Shown here one piece after another: positions 1 to 10,700 of a stretch of 36,640 bases of DNA. Within the stretch, counting starts at the first letter, position 1. Every line of letters starts with the position of its first letter. The stretch comes from Akkermansia muciniphila (GTDB taxonomy: Bacteria > Verrucomicrobiota > Verrucomicrobiia > Verrucomicrobiales > Akkermansiaceae), in the NCBI GenBank assembly GCA_945862285.1, contig CAMAYN010000014.1:1-36640 (forward strand), in the 5' to 3' direction. A program made the position numbers and the translations under genes. The notes below the pieces were generated by a model. The model ran no database searches. It was not told where the DNA came from and saw only the letters and a program-made list of their open reading frames with translations.

Positions 1-428
1 CTTATTACGGTGGACATGTTCGCCAAAACGTTGTTGCCGCCGTTCATCCAGAGAGTGGAGACTTCGTTAGTCTCATCGTGCCGCATAACGACAAAGAAGT
101 ATTTCAAGCATTCCTCGATACCTTCGCTCAGGAAGTAATACCACAAGAAGGGAAAAAAATTGTTCTCGTGCTGGACAACGCCAGTTGGCACAAGGCGAAA
201 AGCCTCAACTGGCATCACATCACGCCATTTTACCTATCGGCCTACAGTCCTGATTTCAACCCGATCGAAAGACTCTGGCAACACATAAAAAGCCATTACC
301 TCGCAGGGTATATTACCCGCAACGGAGCTGACCTCGAAGCAAAGTTATACGATACGCTACAATCGCTCTTAGAAAAGCCTGACGCCGTTCAATCTGTCTG
401 CGCTCACGGCTCCTATAAAGGCAAGTGA
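1..428 (+). CDS. IS630-family transposase, C-terminal part (5' end outside window)
   Basis: The frame is open from the left edge (first full codon at position 3) to a TGA at 426-428, so the gene is cut by the window. The visible part is the C-terminal half of a DDE-type transposase of the IS630/Tc1-mariner group (DDE_3 fold). It has the hydrophobic strand ending LVLDNASWH, which carries the second catalytic Asp, and the YSPDFNPIERLW block with the third acidic residue, here Glu. These enzymes cut and join transposon ends, usually at TA targets. The catalytic end looks intact. Whether the whole gene is intact, or is read in two frames as many IS630 members are, cannot be seen. Only about 40 bp separate it from the sigma-factor gene converging from the other strand. 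I found no convincing terminal inverted repeat because the other end is missing. Confidence 0.85.
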   Translation, partial: YYGGHVRQNVVAAVHPESGDFVSLIVPHNDKEVFQAFLDTFAQEVIPQEGKKIVLVLDNASWHKAKSLNWHHITPFYLSAYSPDFNPIERLWQHIKSHYLAGYITRNGADLEAKLYDTLQSLLEKPDAVQSVCAHGSYKGK

Positions 429-470
429 TGTTGGCAAACAGTATAATAACAGCGAGGGCAAGATGCTCCC

Positions 471-1229
471 TTACGAATCAAAGGATTGAAACAGGGAGTT
501 TAGTTCTTCCTGCACCAATTCTTGATTTACCAAGGTCTCGCCGATTTCCGTACGAAGTAGTTCCCGATATTGAGCTCGCAGACGGTGTACTGCCACTCGA
601 ACAGCCCCTTCGCTCATCGTTAAATTCTCCGCCACTTCGCTGTAGTCCATCAATCTTCGATCTGCAGTTAAACAGATCTTTAGTGCTTCAAACCATGGTG
701 TTTGCGCATGCATTACGGCAAGCTTTTCCAGCACTCGTCCGAGTAAAGTCATCGCCCAAGCGCGGTCGAAAAGTTTATCGGGACTCAGATGATCCACTGG
801 TTGCGTTTGATAGCGTTCGTCGGCGTTGTGCCAATCCAGTGAGAGAATTTCGACTCCGCCACCACGCTTGATTCTCCTGTTTTTATCCCAATCGTTTGCC
901 AAAAAATTCTTCAAAGAGACCAACAAGTAGGAACGGAAACGGCCATTCGCTGGGCTCAAGTCTGGAAAAGGATTTTTCTCTAGGAAATTCGCCAAAAAAC
1001 CTTGTGTTAGGTCTTCTGCATCTTCCTTTGAGTAGCCCAGACGCCGAATATGCGCATAGAGCGGATACCAATAACTGCGGCAAAGCTCTGCTACTGCAGC
1101 TCGTGCTCCATCTTGAGAGCCTTTCCCCGCCGCCAGAATTAGCGTCCACTTGGTGGTTGCAAAATGGTTGCGCTTACCGTGTATGATACGCTCTTCGCGA
1201 TTGCCCTCTCTGCTCACAAATCTGCTCAA
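471..1229 (-). CDS. ECF-type RNA polymerase sigma factor linked to a Ser/Thr kinase
   Basis: Encodes a 252-residue sigma-70 family protein. Region 2 lies at about residues 42-120, with the helix containing EDAEDLTQGFLANFLEKN and the basic KNRRIKRGGG segment. Region 4 with its helix-turn-helix lies at about 195-230 (DYSEVAENLTMSEGAVRVAVHRLR). It should direct RNA polymerase to a dedicated promoter set. The gene follows the kinase gene on the same strand and overlaps its stop: TTGA at 1229-1226 holds a TTG start and the kinase TGA. This suggests translational coupling. A GTG at 1217 is an alternative start, and no Shine-Dalgarno sequence is visible for either. ECF factors encoded beside Ser/Thr kinases are a known PVC theme, and phosphorylation by the partner kinase is the likely control, though that is inferred. 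No anti-sigma gene is adjacent. Confidence 0.85.
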   Translation of the reverse strand: MSRFVSREGNREERIIHGKRNHFATTKWTLILAAGKGSQDGARAAVAELCRSYWYPLYAHIRRLGYSKEDAEDLTQGFLANFLEKNPFPDLSPANGRFRSYLLVSLKNFLANDWDKNRRIKRGGGVEILSLDWHNADERYQTQPVDHLSPDKLFDRAWAMTLLGRVLEKLAVMHAQTPWFEALKICLTADRRLMDYSEVAENLTMSEGAVRVAVHRLRAQYRELLRTEIGETLVNQELVQEELNSLFQSFDS

Positions 1230-4135
1230 CGTTTGCTATTACCGCCAGCAGCTCGGCCTTTAATGGCGCCAATCGCTGATTCTGCCGCCGCCCTTGCAAA
1301 AAAGTCTTTGCTCTTGGCCGCCGTTTGCAGGGCACTAAGACTGGAATTGGTACCGATTTTTGCTAATACATCCGCAGCACGTTTTCGTGTTTGTGCATCT
1401 TCACTGTTTAGATAGGGAATCACCGCGCTTTCGGCTATGCTTCCCAATTGGATCAGCGATGCTCCCGCACGATACGTTTCTTGCGGGTCTGGCAATAGTG
1501 CCGCTAAAGGCTTTGCTACGCGTACGTCCTTCAGTTCCACCATCATCTCCATGGCAAATCGCTGCGTTTTTTCGTCAGTAGAAGTAGTATGTTGCATCAA
1601 AAAGTCTGCATCTGCCTTGGTCGCTAATTTTTTCATTGTGGTTTGTGCGAAATCCCGCAGGCGCTGATCCGTATCATTAATCAAAGGGCGAATTGCCAAG
1701 GCGACACCAATTTTTGCTTCTTCGGCTAATTTCTGGGCTGACAAATATTCCAGCGCGGCCCAGCGCGAGTTCACGCTATCTGCTTGCAGGGCTTTCATTG
1801 ACTCTGCATAAACCTCTGTATCGCTTATACTGTAGCCTTGGAGTAACTGGCGCGCAACGTCGCGCACACGACGGTCATCGTGAAAGTAGTAAGGCAGTAT
1901 TCCTGGCTTTGCGATAGGTCCAAGGGCCACTAACGCCGCTTGCGCGTCGCGGGCGATGTGAAACTCTTTCAAGCACTCCGCCAAAGGTTGCGCAGCTCGC
2001 GCGTCACCCATTCGGGAAAGAATTTTCATGCACTCCTTTCCTCGTGCGGAATTGGGAGAAATTTTTAGCATCTCAATAAATTCTGGCGCGTATGATTTGT
2101 CGGCCCATTTCGCAAAGATCGTAAAAGCCGCAGCACCGTGTTCCACATCATTTAGCAGCGGTTTAACAAGCTCTAAAACTTCTTTCGCGTGCGTTGACTC
2201 GATTTCCGACTTAAGAATCACTTGGAGTAAAGGGCGCATTTCATCTGGCTTAGACGACTTGAGTTCTACCAACGCGCGCTCTAAAGTCATTGGTTTTTCG
2301 ATGGGATTTGGCTTTGTGACATCGGGGAGTGGAGAAGTAGGTGCCTTCGTAGAACTCGCTTGCCCGTGCCTTGAAGGAGGGCCTGACACCACACTGTAAG
2401 TAGCCTTCGGTAATAGGAGAAATTCGTTCTCGCTCACAAAGCGAACGATCAGACTTGCATCCAGAATATTGCGCCCCACCGCTTGCTGTCCGGCAACGCC
2501 ATAACTTTCACGAGGCCAAACGATCATCACTCCATTCGCTTGCATACCACTAGGACGCGCGTAAATGTAGCTCGCTTGTCCCGTTACCTTGTTCTGAAAG
2601 GGGCTTTGCAAAGCCTTCTCTTTTACGTATCCCTCTCGAACCAAAGCCTCCAAACTGGGAGGATAAGCGCCACTATGCGTAGATTGATAGCGAGAAATTC
2701 CCTTGCCGATTTCGTTTAAATTCTGTGCACATAACGCCGTATTCGCACCAAACTTCATCGCTGAATAGGCGCCCTTTGCCATCGTGTAATGTAAAGGAAT
2801 CATCAATGCCGCGAGCGCACCAGTTACCGTTCCCGCGATCGCGATCCCACGGCTGGTCGTTTTTTTCATCAAGGCGACAATTCCGAAAAGCAACCCAAGT
2901 AGTCCTGTCGATATGCCGAGGATAGGAATCAAGCCGATGATTCCTAGGACTAAGGCCCAAATCGCCCAGCCCTTGGCGCGCTTTGTCACAGAAGAAAGTT
3001 GCGGTTGCCATGCGGGAACCGAAGGTGGAGGTGCAGTAAGAGGTACAATCATCGCTTGCGAGCAACTTGGGCAATTCACTTCCGTTCCCCCAGCTGATTC
3101 ATCAACGGAGAGTTTTTGGTGACAACTGGGACAATGAAATGAGATATCCATATTCTTTTTCTTGTTTGTGTTTTCGTAAATGGCTGTATCGAGAATGGTC
3201 AAGACGGAATCTTTCACTTGGCTGGCTTGCTGATAGCGCAGTTCTGGATTGCGCTGCATCGCGCGTTGCACGACTACATCAAGCCTGATATCGCTTTGTA
3301 TTTTTTGTGAAGGTGGCGCCCAATCTGCCCCTGGTAATTCGCCGGTAAGCATTTGGTAAAGTACAACACCAAGCGCATAGATGTCGGCACGATGATCCAC
3401 CTCTTGTGGTTTTGTGGTCTGCTCAGGTGCCATGTAGTAAGGCGTGCCAACCACTTGTCCGATATCTGTTAAAAACGGATTCGCTTCCACTGACGATGTA
3501 TGAGAATATTCCTCTTCACCTACGAGTTTCGCCAAACCAAAATCGGCAACCTTCACCCTTCCTCCTTGGTCTAATAAAATGTTTTCTGGCTTAATATCGC
3601 GATGTACTAATCCTGCGTCGTGTGCGTATTGTAGTGCATCACAAACCATCGAGACGATCGTAAGTGCCTCTTGCACGGAAATGCGTCCCTTGTCTAACAA
3701 TTGGCGCAGATTCAAACCATCGACGTATTCCATGAGCAAAAAATAGATTCCATCGACTCTACCGCTATCGTGAATGGTAACGATGCTTGGATGATTTAAC
3801 CTAGCAAGTGCCTTCGCCTCCCGCGTAAATCGGTCTGCAAATCCCGGACGATCGTCTAAACCTGGTGGGAGAATTTTCAGAGCAACAGTTCGGTCTAGTT
3901 CACGCTGACGGACTTTATAAACGGCACCCATCCCGCCGCGTCCGATCAATTCGAGAATTTCCCATTGCGGAAATAAATGGGTCAGATCCAATAGATCAGG
4001 CGGTGTAAAGGGCACTGCAGCCACATGATCTGCTACGCCTTGACGCAATAAACAAGCCGGACATAGCCCCGCTAACCCTGCGGCAGAAAATTCCAGCCCG
4101 CAGTCAGGACAAATATCAAGCTCAGCTCTGTGCAT
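1226..4135 (-). CDS. Multidomain Ser/Thr protein kinase with zinc ribbons, membrane and HEAT-repeat regions
   Basis: A 969-residue protein. Residues 9-28 form a small CPDC/CPAC zinc ribbon. A Hanks-type kinase domain follows at about 58-315, with glycine loop GRGGMG (63-68), Lys85 in VALK, catalytic HRD (176-178), IKPEN, DFG (196-198) and APEQ. All key residues are present, so it should be active. A second zinc ribbon (CPSC/CPSC) lies at about 332-356. Two or three hydrophobic segments follow at 387-450, of DUF4190-like character. A pseudopilin-like stretch with a conserved QNLNEIGKGISRY-type helix is at about 466-540, and HEAT-like helical repeats run from about 620 to the end. The kinase is therefore cytoplasmic, and the repeats probably sit across the membrane as a sensor. 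The stop overlaps the ECF sigma gene, its likely effector. An exact TATAAT on the minus strand at 4199-4194 could serve as a -10 element. Confidence 0.9.
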   Translation of the reverse strand: MHRAELDICPDCGLEFSAAGLAGLCPACLLRQGVADHVAAVPFTPPDLLDLTHLFPQWEILELIGRGGMGAVYKVRQRELDRTVALKILPPGLDDRPGFADRFTREAKALARLNHPSIVTIHDSGRVDGIYFLLMEYVDGLNLRQLLDKGRISVQEALTIVSMVCDALQYAHDAGLVHRDIKPENILLDQGGRVKVADFGLAKLVGEEEYSHTSSVEANPFLTDIGQVVGTPYYMAPEQTTKPQEVDHRADIYALGVVLYQMLTGELPGADWAPPSQKIQSDIRLDVVVQRAMQRNPELRYQQASQVKDSVLTILDTAIYENTNKKKNMDISFHCPSCHQKLSVDESAGGTEVNCPSCSQAMIVPLTAPPPSVPAWQPQLSSVTKRAKGWAIWALVLGIIGLIPILGISTGLLGLLFGIVALMKKTTSRGIAIAGTVTGALAALMIPLHYTMAKGAYSAMKFGANTALCAQNLNEIGKGISRYQSTHSGAYPPSLEALVREGYVKEKALQSPFQNKVTGQASYIYARPSGMQANGVMIVWPRESYGVAGQQAVGRNILDASLIVRFVSENEFLLLPKATYSVVSGPPSRHGQASSTKAPTSPLPDVTKPNPIEKPMTLERALVELKSSKPDEMRPLLQVILKSEIESTHAKEVLELVKPLLNDVEHGAAAFTIFAKWADKSYAPEFIEMLKISPNSARGKECMKILSRMGDARAAQPLAECLKEFHIARDAQAALVALGPIAKPGILPYYFHDDRRVRDVARQLLQGYSISDTEVYAESMKALQADSVNSRWAALEYLSAQKLAEEAKIGVALAIRPLINDTDQRLRDFAQTTMKKLATKADADFLMQHTTSTDEKTQRFAMEMMVELKDVRVAKPLAALLPDPQETYRAGASLIQLGSIAESAVIPYLNSEDAQTRKRAADVLAKIGTNSSLSALQTAAKSKDFFARAAAESAIGAIKGRAAGGNSKR

Positions 4136-4193
4136 GCATTATCTAAAAGCGAATTTCTATTTTTGTTACAAGAATTATTCCCGATTTTGCATG

Positions 4194-4199
4194 ATTATA
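4194..4199 (-). promoter_or_regulatory. Possible -10 element upstream of the kinase gene
   Basis: The minus strand reads TATAAT here, about 60 bp before the kinase ATG, in a very AT-rich intergenic stretch. No good -35 hexamer lies at 16-18 bp, so this is only a weak promoter candidate. Confidence 0.25.
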
Positions 4200-4278
4200 G
4201 AAAATGAGAAAAAAGAGTTTTATCAACAGCATGAAACGAGAAAATTGCCATTCTTTACCGATTGTAGTTGTACCGATA

Positions 4279-4662
4279 TTATGATTGCCGTAATTTTTGT
4301 TCCCAGATGATTTTTGACCCGAGCGCGATGGCATATCCCATGCGACCACCGAGTTGCTGCCATTTTTTCTCTGGAGTATTATAGTGAAAGAGCTTGGCAT
4401 CAGGATGAGAATTAAGAATCGATATAATTTCGTCCTTAAGTTGCTTTTGATTCGATTCTGAAAATGCATGATAATGCATTTGGAAATGATCTTCAAAATT
4501 TTTTGGATTCAAGTCATGTGTCTTGCAATCCCATAGGTAGGTTTTCCACTGAATATCTCGTTTTTCTTGTTCTTTGCTTTCGATCAAAGCGTAGCCGAAG
4601 ATAAGGCTCAGTAAAACTGCGAAGATTAAAGTGAAATTTATGATCGTTGCCCAGAAGTTCAC
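4279..4662 (-). CDS. Small membrane-anchored protein of unknown function
   Basis: A 127-residue reading frame starting at GTG 4662. Residues 8-26 form one strongly hydrophobic segment, suggesting an N-terminal membrane anchor with the rest soluble. The soluble part is charged and rich in His, Lys and aromatic residues. I do not recognise a family. It lies between the giant repeat protein and the kinase, all on the same strand but with gaps of over 100 bp, so an operon is not evident. There is no Shine-Dalgarno sequence, which is normal in this window. A second frame in the same region (4143-4496) is less protein-like and probably not coding. Existence is supported by length, a plausible membrane segment and lack of a better frame, not by homology. 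Confidence 0.5.
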   Translation of the reverse strand: MNFWATIINFTLIFAVLLSLIFGYALIESKEQEKRDIQWKTYLWDCKTHDLNPKNFEDHFQMHYHAFSESNQKQLKDEIISILNSHPDAKLFHYNTPEKKWQQLGGRMGYAIALGSKIIWEQKLRQS

Positions 4663-4783
4663 AGAATTAAAACGACGCTGCTTGGTGCTTTATTAGCCCT
4701 AGAATTGACATACAATAGAGAAAAGAGATTGCATGCCGTTTTTTTGAGTCGATTTGGTCACTTCGTAAAGTAGCGAAATTTCA

Positions 4784-7700
4784 TTATGGTATGACCACTT
4801 TCAGACGTAAAAAACTCGTCGGTTCGCTGGCGGGCAAGGTGAAGCTGATTGTGTCCTGCCCTTGCTGTGGTTCATCAGATAAAATGCTGATGTTGGGCTC
4901 GGCAGCTTCTTGCGTGAGAGGTATGAAATAGGAATTGGGCCATGATTGTAAATCGGGCGAGGTCTCGATGAAGAGTGTCGTTGCGGGATCGATGGATGAG
5001 CGATTTCTGATAAAGCGATAAAGGTAGTTATCTCCTATTTTCGAGAGCGTAGGGAGGAGATGTCGATCATGGGTAACGTGGCTACCACCGAGAACATATT
5101 CTACGCCATTTGGCACACCATCGGCATCAGCATCGAGATTCGCTAGTTGATTGTTCGCATGGATGGCTGACCAATTTGCATAGCTCGCAAGGGGCGTAGC
5201 AACGAGGTAACCGTTAGAATTCAAGGAAAATGTGCCATAGCCTTCTGCGGAAATGCTTGCAAGCTGGGTGGCGCTCAAGCCGGAGGCATTTGTGCCAAAG
5301 CGGATGGATTGACCAGAGATCCATTTGCCCTTGATGACGAGCGTGGTAGCAGTGGGCGAGGTGGGAAAATCTGTCCAATTGATCGTGCTGGAGTCCGCGA
5401 ATTGTAGGGTGGCATCTTGCGAGAGATCAAGCGTGGCATCACCCGTGAGATCCAGAGTACCGAGCTGTTGGGAAAATCCGCCGACGGCAAGTGTAGCATC
5501 GCCAAGTGTAAGCGGTGTGGCAGGTAGGGCATTTGTTTTAGCTAACGATAAGGTTCCGGCAAGGATGGAGGTGGTGCCGGTGTAGCTGTGGGCGTTTCGG
5601 AAAATCTGTGTGCCGAGGCCCGATTTAATGACCGACATTCCCGCAGCTCCATTCGTGATGATGCCCGAGTAATCACATGTGACCTCCGCGGCAGGATTGA
5701 GAGTAAGCTGAGTGAGGTTAGAATATCCTCCAGAGGTGGTTGTGAAAATGGTGGCAAGATTTTTTTCACCGATAAGACCGCCAAGGGTAAGAACGGTTGC
5801 TGTGGTTTTAAACCCGTTTGTGGCATCGCCAACAATCGATTCGGTGGTTTCGATGGCACTGTTTTGCACGGCGAGAGAATGGGTGAGTTCCAGAATGCCT
5901 TCGGTAACGGATGTAAAGCCGCTGTGGGTATTTGCGGCGGCAAGAGTTTGTGTGCCACTACCTGTTTTATTGATGCCGAGATCGTTGCCGCTAATGCTGC
6001 CAGAGTAGGTGAAATTGGTGGAATTATTGATCGTGAGAGTTGCCGCTTGTGAGGCGGTATTGAATATGCGTTGATTGCGCAATGTGAGTCCTGTGGTGTT
6101 TGTTAGGCCTGCGATTGTTTGGTCAAAGCCATTGAGATCAAAGCTAACAGTGCGGCCTGAACCAGCACCATTTCCTCCATGCAATGTAAGAATTGTCGTG
6201 GTGGGTAGAGTATCGGCTTGAAGTGCCCTCACAGTTAAGGTGACGCCACTATTTGCGGTGGTGATCGTGGTCGTGCCGTCGTAGGTATTTTGTTCTCCAA
6301 GAAGGATGGTTTGGAGATTGTTATTACTATTATTGAGCGTGCTAAAAGTTACATTGCCCGTACCACTGATGAGCCCGCTGTATCGCATGGTGCCACGTGC
6401 ATTGGCATTCAGGCCGAAGGAAAATGTTAAGTCGTTCGATAAGACAATTGGCACATAGGAGGTAAACTCATTGAGCTGTGAAGATACAGCAGCAGCACCC
6501 GTAATTTCGATCGCTGTTGCTTCTCCTAAGGCATTCGCATGAGCAAGATCGACGCGGCCTTGATGGATTGAGAGCAGACCAGAGAAAGTAGTATTCGCGC
6601 CTGAGAGCGTGAGTAGGCTCGAATTTTCTTTGCGTAAGGTTCCGCTGCCACGTAGTTCCCCAGAGATATTTAGTGCGTTAGAGCTGTTGTATCGGAAGGT
6701 AGAATTGCTACCTATCTCGATACTGTTAGAAAAAATTCCTGCACTCAACGAGCTTGTGCCGCCGATTTCGAAGGAGCCAGAATTGGCAGGTAGCGTGATA
6801 TTTCCCGTGAAGGTATTCGCGGCTGTAAGCAATGCGGTGCCAGCGCCCTCTTTGGTAATGGGATAAGCGCCAGAAATCACACCACCGATGGTAAGTGTTC
6901 GACTGGGTGCAACTCGCCAAACTTGAGCGTCTGCTAAGGCGATGGCGCAGTTCAGGGTCAAACCCACTGTAGCAGAATCCATATTAATATCGGTGGCATT
7001 TGCTCCAAGTGTCAGAGTATTTCCTGAGTTGATCGTAACATTTCCTGTGGGATTATTGATCGTTATGCCAGCCCATGTTGCATTGGCACCAAGGACTGTG
7101 GTATTTGCCGTAGTGACTGTATTATTCCACACTGCGGTGGTAGTGGCGTTTGGTCGTGTGCCATTTACCCAGCTTGTGGTTAGATTCAGATTGTTAGCAT
7201 TATTCGCCTTCACAGCAAAAGGAAGAGTTGTAATGAGCAGGTTGAGCACATTACCTGAAACAGTAAGGCTGGCAGATGAGCCGTCTGGTAATCCATTTGT
7301 GCCACTCGAATTGAGTATGACTAATGACGTTGGCAACGTCCCTGTCGTACTCGCCCAAGCCATCAATGGATAGGTACCAGTTGTTAGAGCTTGATCGATG
7401 ATCACGCGCACGTGTGGCGCGGCAGAGAAAGTTGCTGTTCCCGTGATGGTCATGGGAGCGACGGCACTTGGGAGATTATTACCGAAATGAAATTCTAGAA
7501 ATCCAGCAGCGGCGGTGGTGACTGATGCGCAAGTCCAGGTCTTCGTGTTATCAGTAATGGCCACGCCGAGGGCCGCTGTCGTGCTGGTGACTGTGATTGG
7601 TGAATTTGTAAGACTGCCACCCGTCACGCCCTGTAGTATGCCGTCCGCAATCGTCGTAGTGCCGGTCATGGTATGAGAACCAGACAAAGTTTGCCGCGCT

Positions 7701-10700
7701 GGCCCGGTTTTGATCAAGTTGAGATTCGAGCCGTTGATTCCACCTGCGAAACTCGCATCTTTAGCGGCGTTGATGGTGAAAGTGGCGGGTGTGGTAGAAC
7801 TATTTATCACACGTTGACTGCGCAGACTGGTAGCAACGCTAGACAGCCCAGCAACGGTTTGGCTGAATCCATTTACATCAAAAGTATTGCTACGTCCTGA
7901 ACCGCCTCCCGCACTGCCATCAATGGAAAGAACGGTCGTGATGGGTAAGGCATTATTGATCCCGATTCTCACAGACAAATTCGCATTACTTCCTGTCGGA
8001 TGGAGTCTTGTATTACCAGTGTAGGTGCTAGCCGCATTGAGCAGTATCGTTTGTTGCGAATTATTGGCCACCGTTGATGTAGCGCCAAAGATTATTGAAC
8101 CAGTTCCTGATAGAGGGGAGTTGAGAGATACGCTAGAAGTTGTTGATCCACTACCGAAGTCAGGTGCTTGAATGGTAGGCGTATCAATGATGGTAACGGG
8201 GGCATTACAGATGACGTTTTGTATCGTAGTGCGTAAAATCGAAGTCCCTGAAAGTGTGAGCGAAGTTGCCGCACTGATGGCATTTGAGTTTGCTAAGTTT
8301 AGTGTTCCCTCATTGTGAATGATCGTGCCCGTGAATGATGGGTTGGCGGCACTGAGAGTCAATGTACTATCGCTGTTCGATTTTTGTAGTTGGCCACTAC
8401 CAGAAATAGCGCCAGAGAAGTTCTGTGTGGTAGAACTGGAATAGTGCAACATGGCGTTCGTACCTAGTGAGATCGGCGCGTTATAATTCCCTGCGCCTAG
8501 ACTACCGCCGTTTGCAATCTGAAGTTCCCCGCCGTTTGCAGCGATTGTCGTTGACCCTGTGTAGGAATGATTTCCTGTTAGTATTTGCGTCCCCGCTCCT
8601 ATTTTTGTTAGATTCATTGCTGCGCTACCATCGCTGATGTCACCGGCGTAGTTGTGTATCTGGTTCGTTGCTAGATTAAGGGTGAGATCTGATAAAGCAG
8701 ATCGACCATTGTTCGTAGTAGTAAATAATGAAGCAAAATTTTTCTCTCCTGAGAGTCCTCCGATTGTGAGCGTAGGAACGGTAATGCGAAGACCATCTGT
8801 CGCACTGCCAACGAGAGAAAGATCAGAATCCAAGACGCTATGTTGTAAGGCGAGTGGGTTTTCCAGTGATAAAATTCCGGCTACGATTTTTGTAGAGCCT
8901 GAGTAGGTATTTTGTCCAGCGAGGGCGAGGGTGAAATTTGCGCTATCTTTTGTTAGATTTTTACCAATGCCTGAGATGATTCCAGAGATCGTTAGGAGTG
9001 AACCACTGGAGGTGCCAGAGGTACGAACGGTAAGGTTATCGTTAAGAATGATGTTGGTATTACTTGCGATGGAAACATTACCAGTGCCGCCAGCGGTACG
9101 CGTGATGAAGGATGTTGCGTTATCAAATTGATCAAATGTGATCGAGCCGTTTGTTCCGCGTTGTAAGGTAGTGGTTTGATTTCCCGAACTATCACCAAGG
9201 GCGAGTTCTCCGAGGGTTACAGGGATGTCGATGTTGACTGTTTGGTTGCCAGTGATGTTAGAATTGATTCTGGCAACATATCCCATACTGTTAGGGATGG
9301 TGGCAGGATTCCAGTTTGTAGCTGTATTCCAACTATAACTTCCCGCCGCGGTGGGTATCCACATGCTGCCGACTGGTGGTGGCGCGGGTGTGGCAATGAC
9401 TGCTGTATTTGAAGTAACGACGGGAGTGACACCTGAAGAAAATCGTGCTTGGGCTTGGGAATTTGTGCCGCTCACTGTTGCTAAGCTATTACCTCGGTAA
9501 GCGATGGATGAACCATCACCAAGGTAGAGAGTAATGCTGTCATCACCATTACTCGATATGATGCCAAAGCGTCCTTTAAAAGTGATTCCAAATGCGGAAT
9601 CAGTATAGGTTTCGGTGGGATTAGGATTCGAAAAAACGTATTGCACTTGGCTGCGGGAGCCTGTTGTGCTTTCGACTTTTACCCCACATACTACATTGCC
9701 ACGAGTAAGAGTGGTGACGTTGCGAATCGTGTCTGTGCCATTGCCTAGTTGTGGCTCGTAAACAGTGGCAAAGGCTTTTTCCCACGCTTCACCGATTTGG
9801 CGGATCACGAGTGTGGGAGCAACGCGAGAGCTGTAAGGACTGGGCGCATCGACGATGGCTGGGCTATCGACTTTTGCATACTCGCGATTTGCCACGGCGG
9901 GCATGTGCACATTCATGTAACGCGGAGTGCCTGCAACCGTGGCAGAGAATTTCGCCCGAAAGGCCTGATTGGTAGGACTGCTTACGCGAGTGTTCGTGAA
10001 ATAGCGCCAGCCAGGTTGATCGTAAGTATCGCCGATGTCATTGGCAAAACGATTTGGCTGGCTCACAGTAGTAAGCGGCGAACCATCGGCCAGAAGTTCT
10101 ACTGCGGTATCGCCGAAATTTCGATAGATGTAATCATGGTATTGATTTGTGACATTTCCATTGAGCGTCGTTGCCGTGCGATTGGTAACGGTGGATCTGG
10201 TACGGAAAAAATCGACATAGTATCCTGAATTCGGCGATGTCCTAACGATTGCCATGGTGCGCTGTTGGGTGCCTTCGGCCAATGCGCCGCGATCATCAGC
10301 AAACGAGCTACAGGTAAAGGAATAGTTCTCGGATACTGGTGCAACATCCACTTTTGGTTCCATAGAAACGGTCTGTACTGTATTGATGGAAAGGTCTTGC
10401 CAGCCACCTTCCCCTCGCGAGCCACCATTCACGATGACGGTATTATTCGCGGCGAAGAGACGGTAGTATTTTTCATGATCTTCATCGCCATACGATGTTC
10501 TGCCAGATTTTGCACCCATAACATGACCCGCGCCGTAGATCTCCATACTCATGCCGCTGGCGTGGCTATGGATGTGAGCTGCTCCGCCCACAAAGCACAT
10601 AAGGCCAAAGTTGGGATCTTTCGTCGGGGATTCGTTACGTTGCAGTGCTATGCCCGCATACGGCAAGGTATCTGTGCGGGGAAGTTCAGGGAAAACTGAT

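Noticed and set aside
425-871. Plus-strand frame opposite the sigma-factor gene
   Set aside because: It is antisense to a clear sigma factor and has low-complexity composition with no family pattern.
5588-10699. Several plus-strand frames of 80-160 codons opposite the giant protein
   Set aside because: They are antisense shadows caused by the repetitive Thr/Asn/Ala/Gly codons of the real gene.
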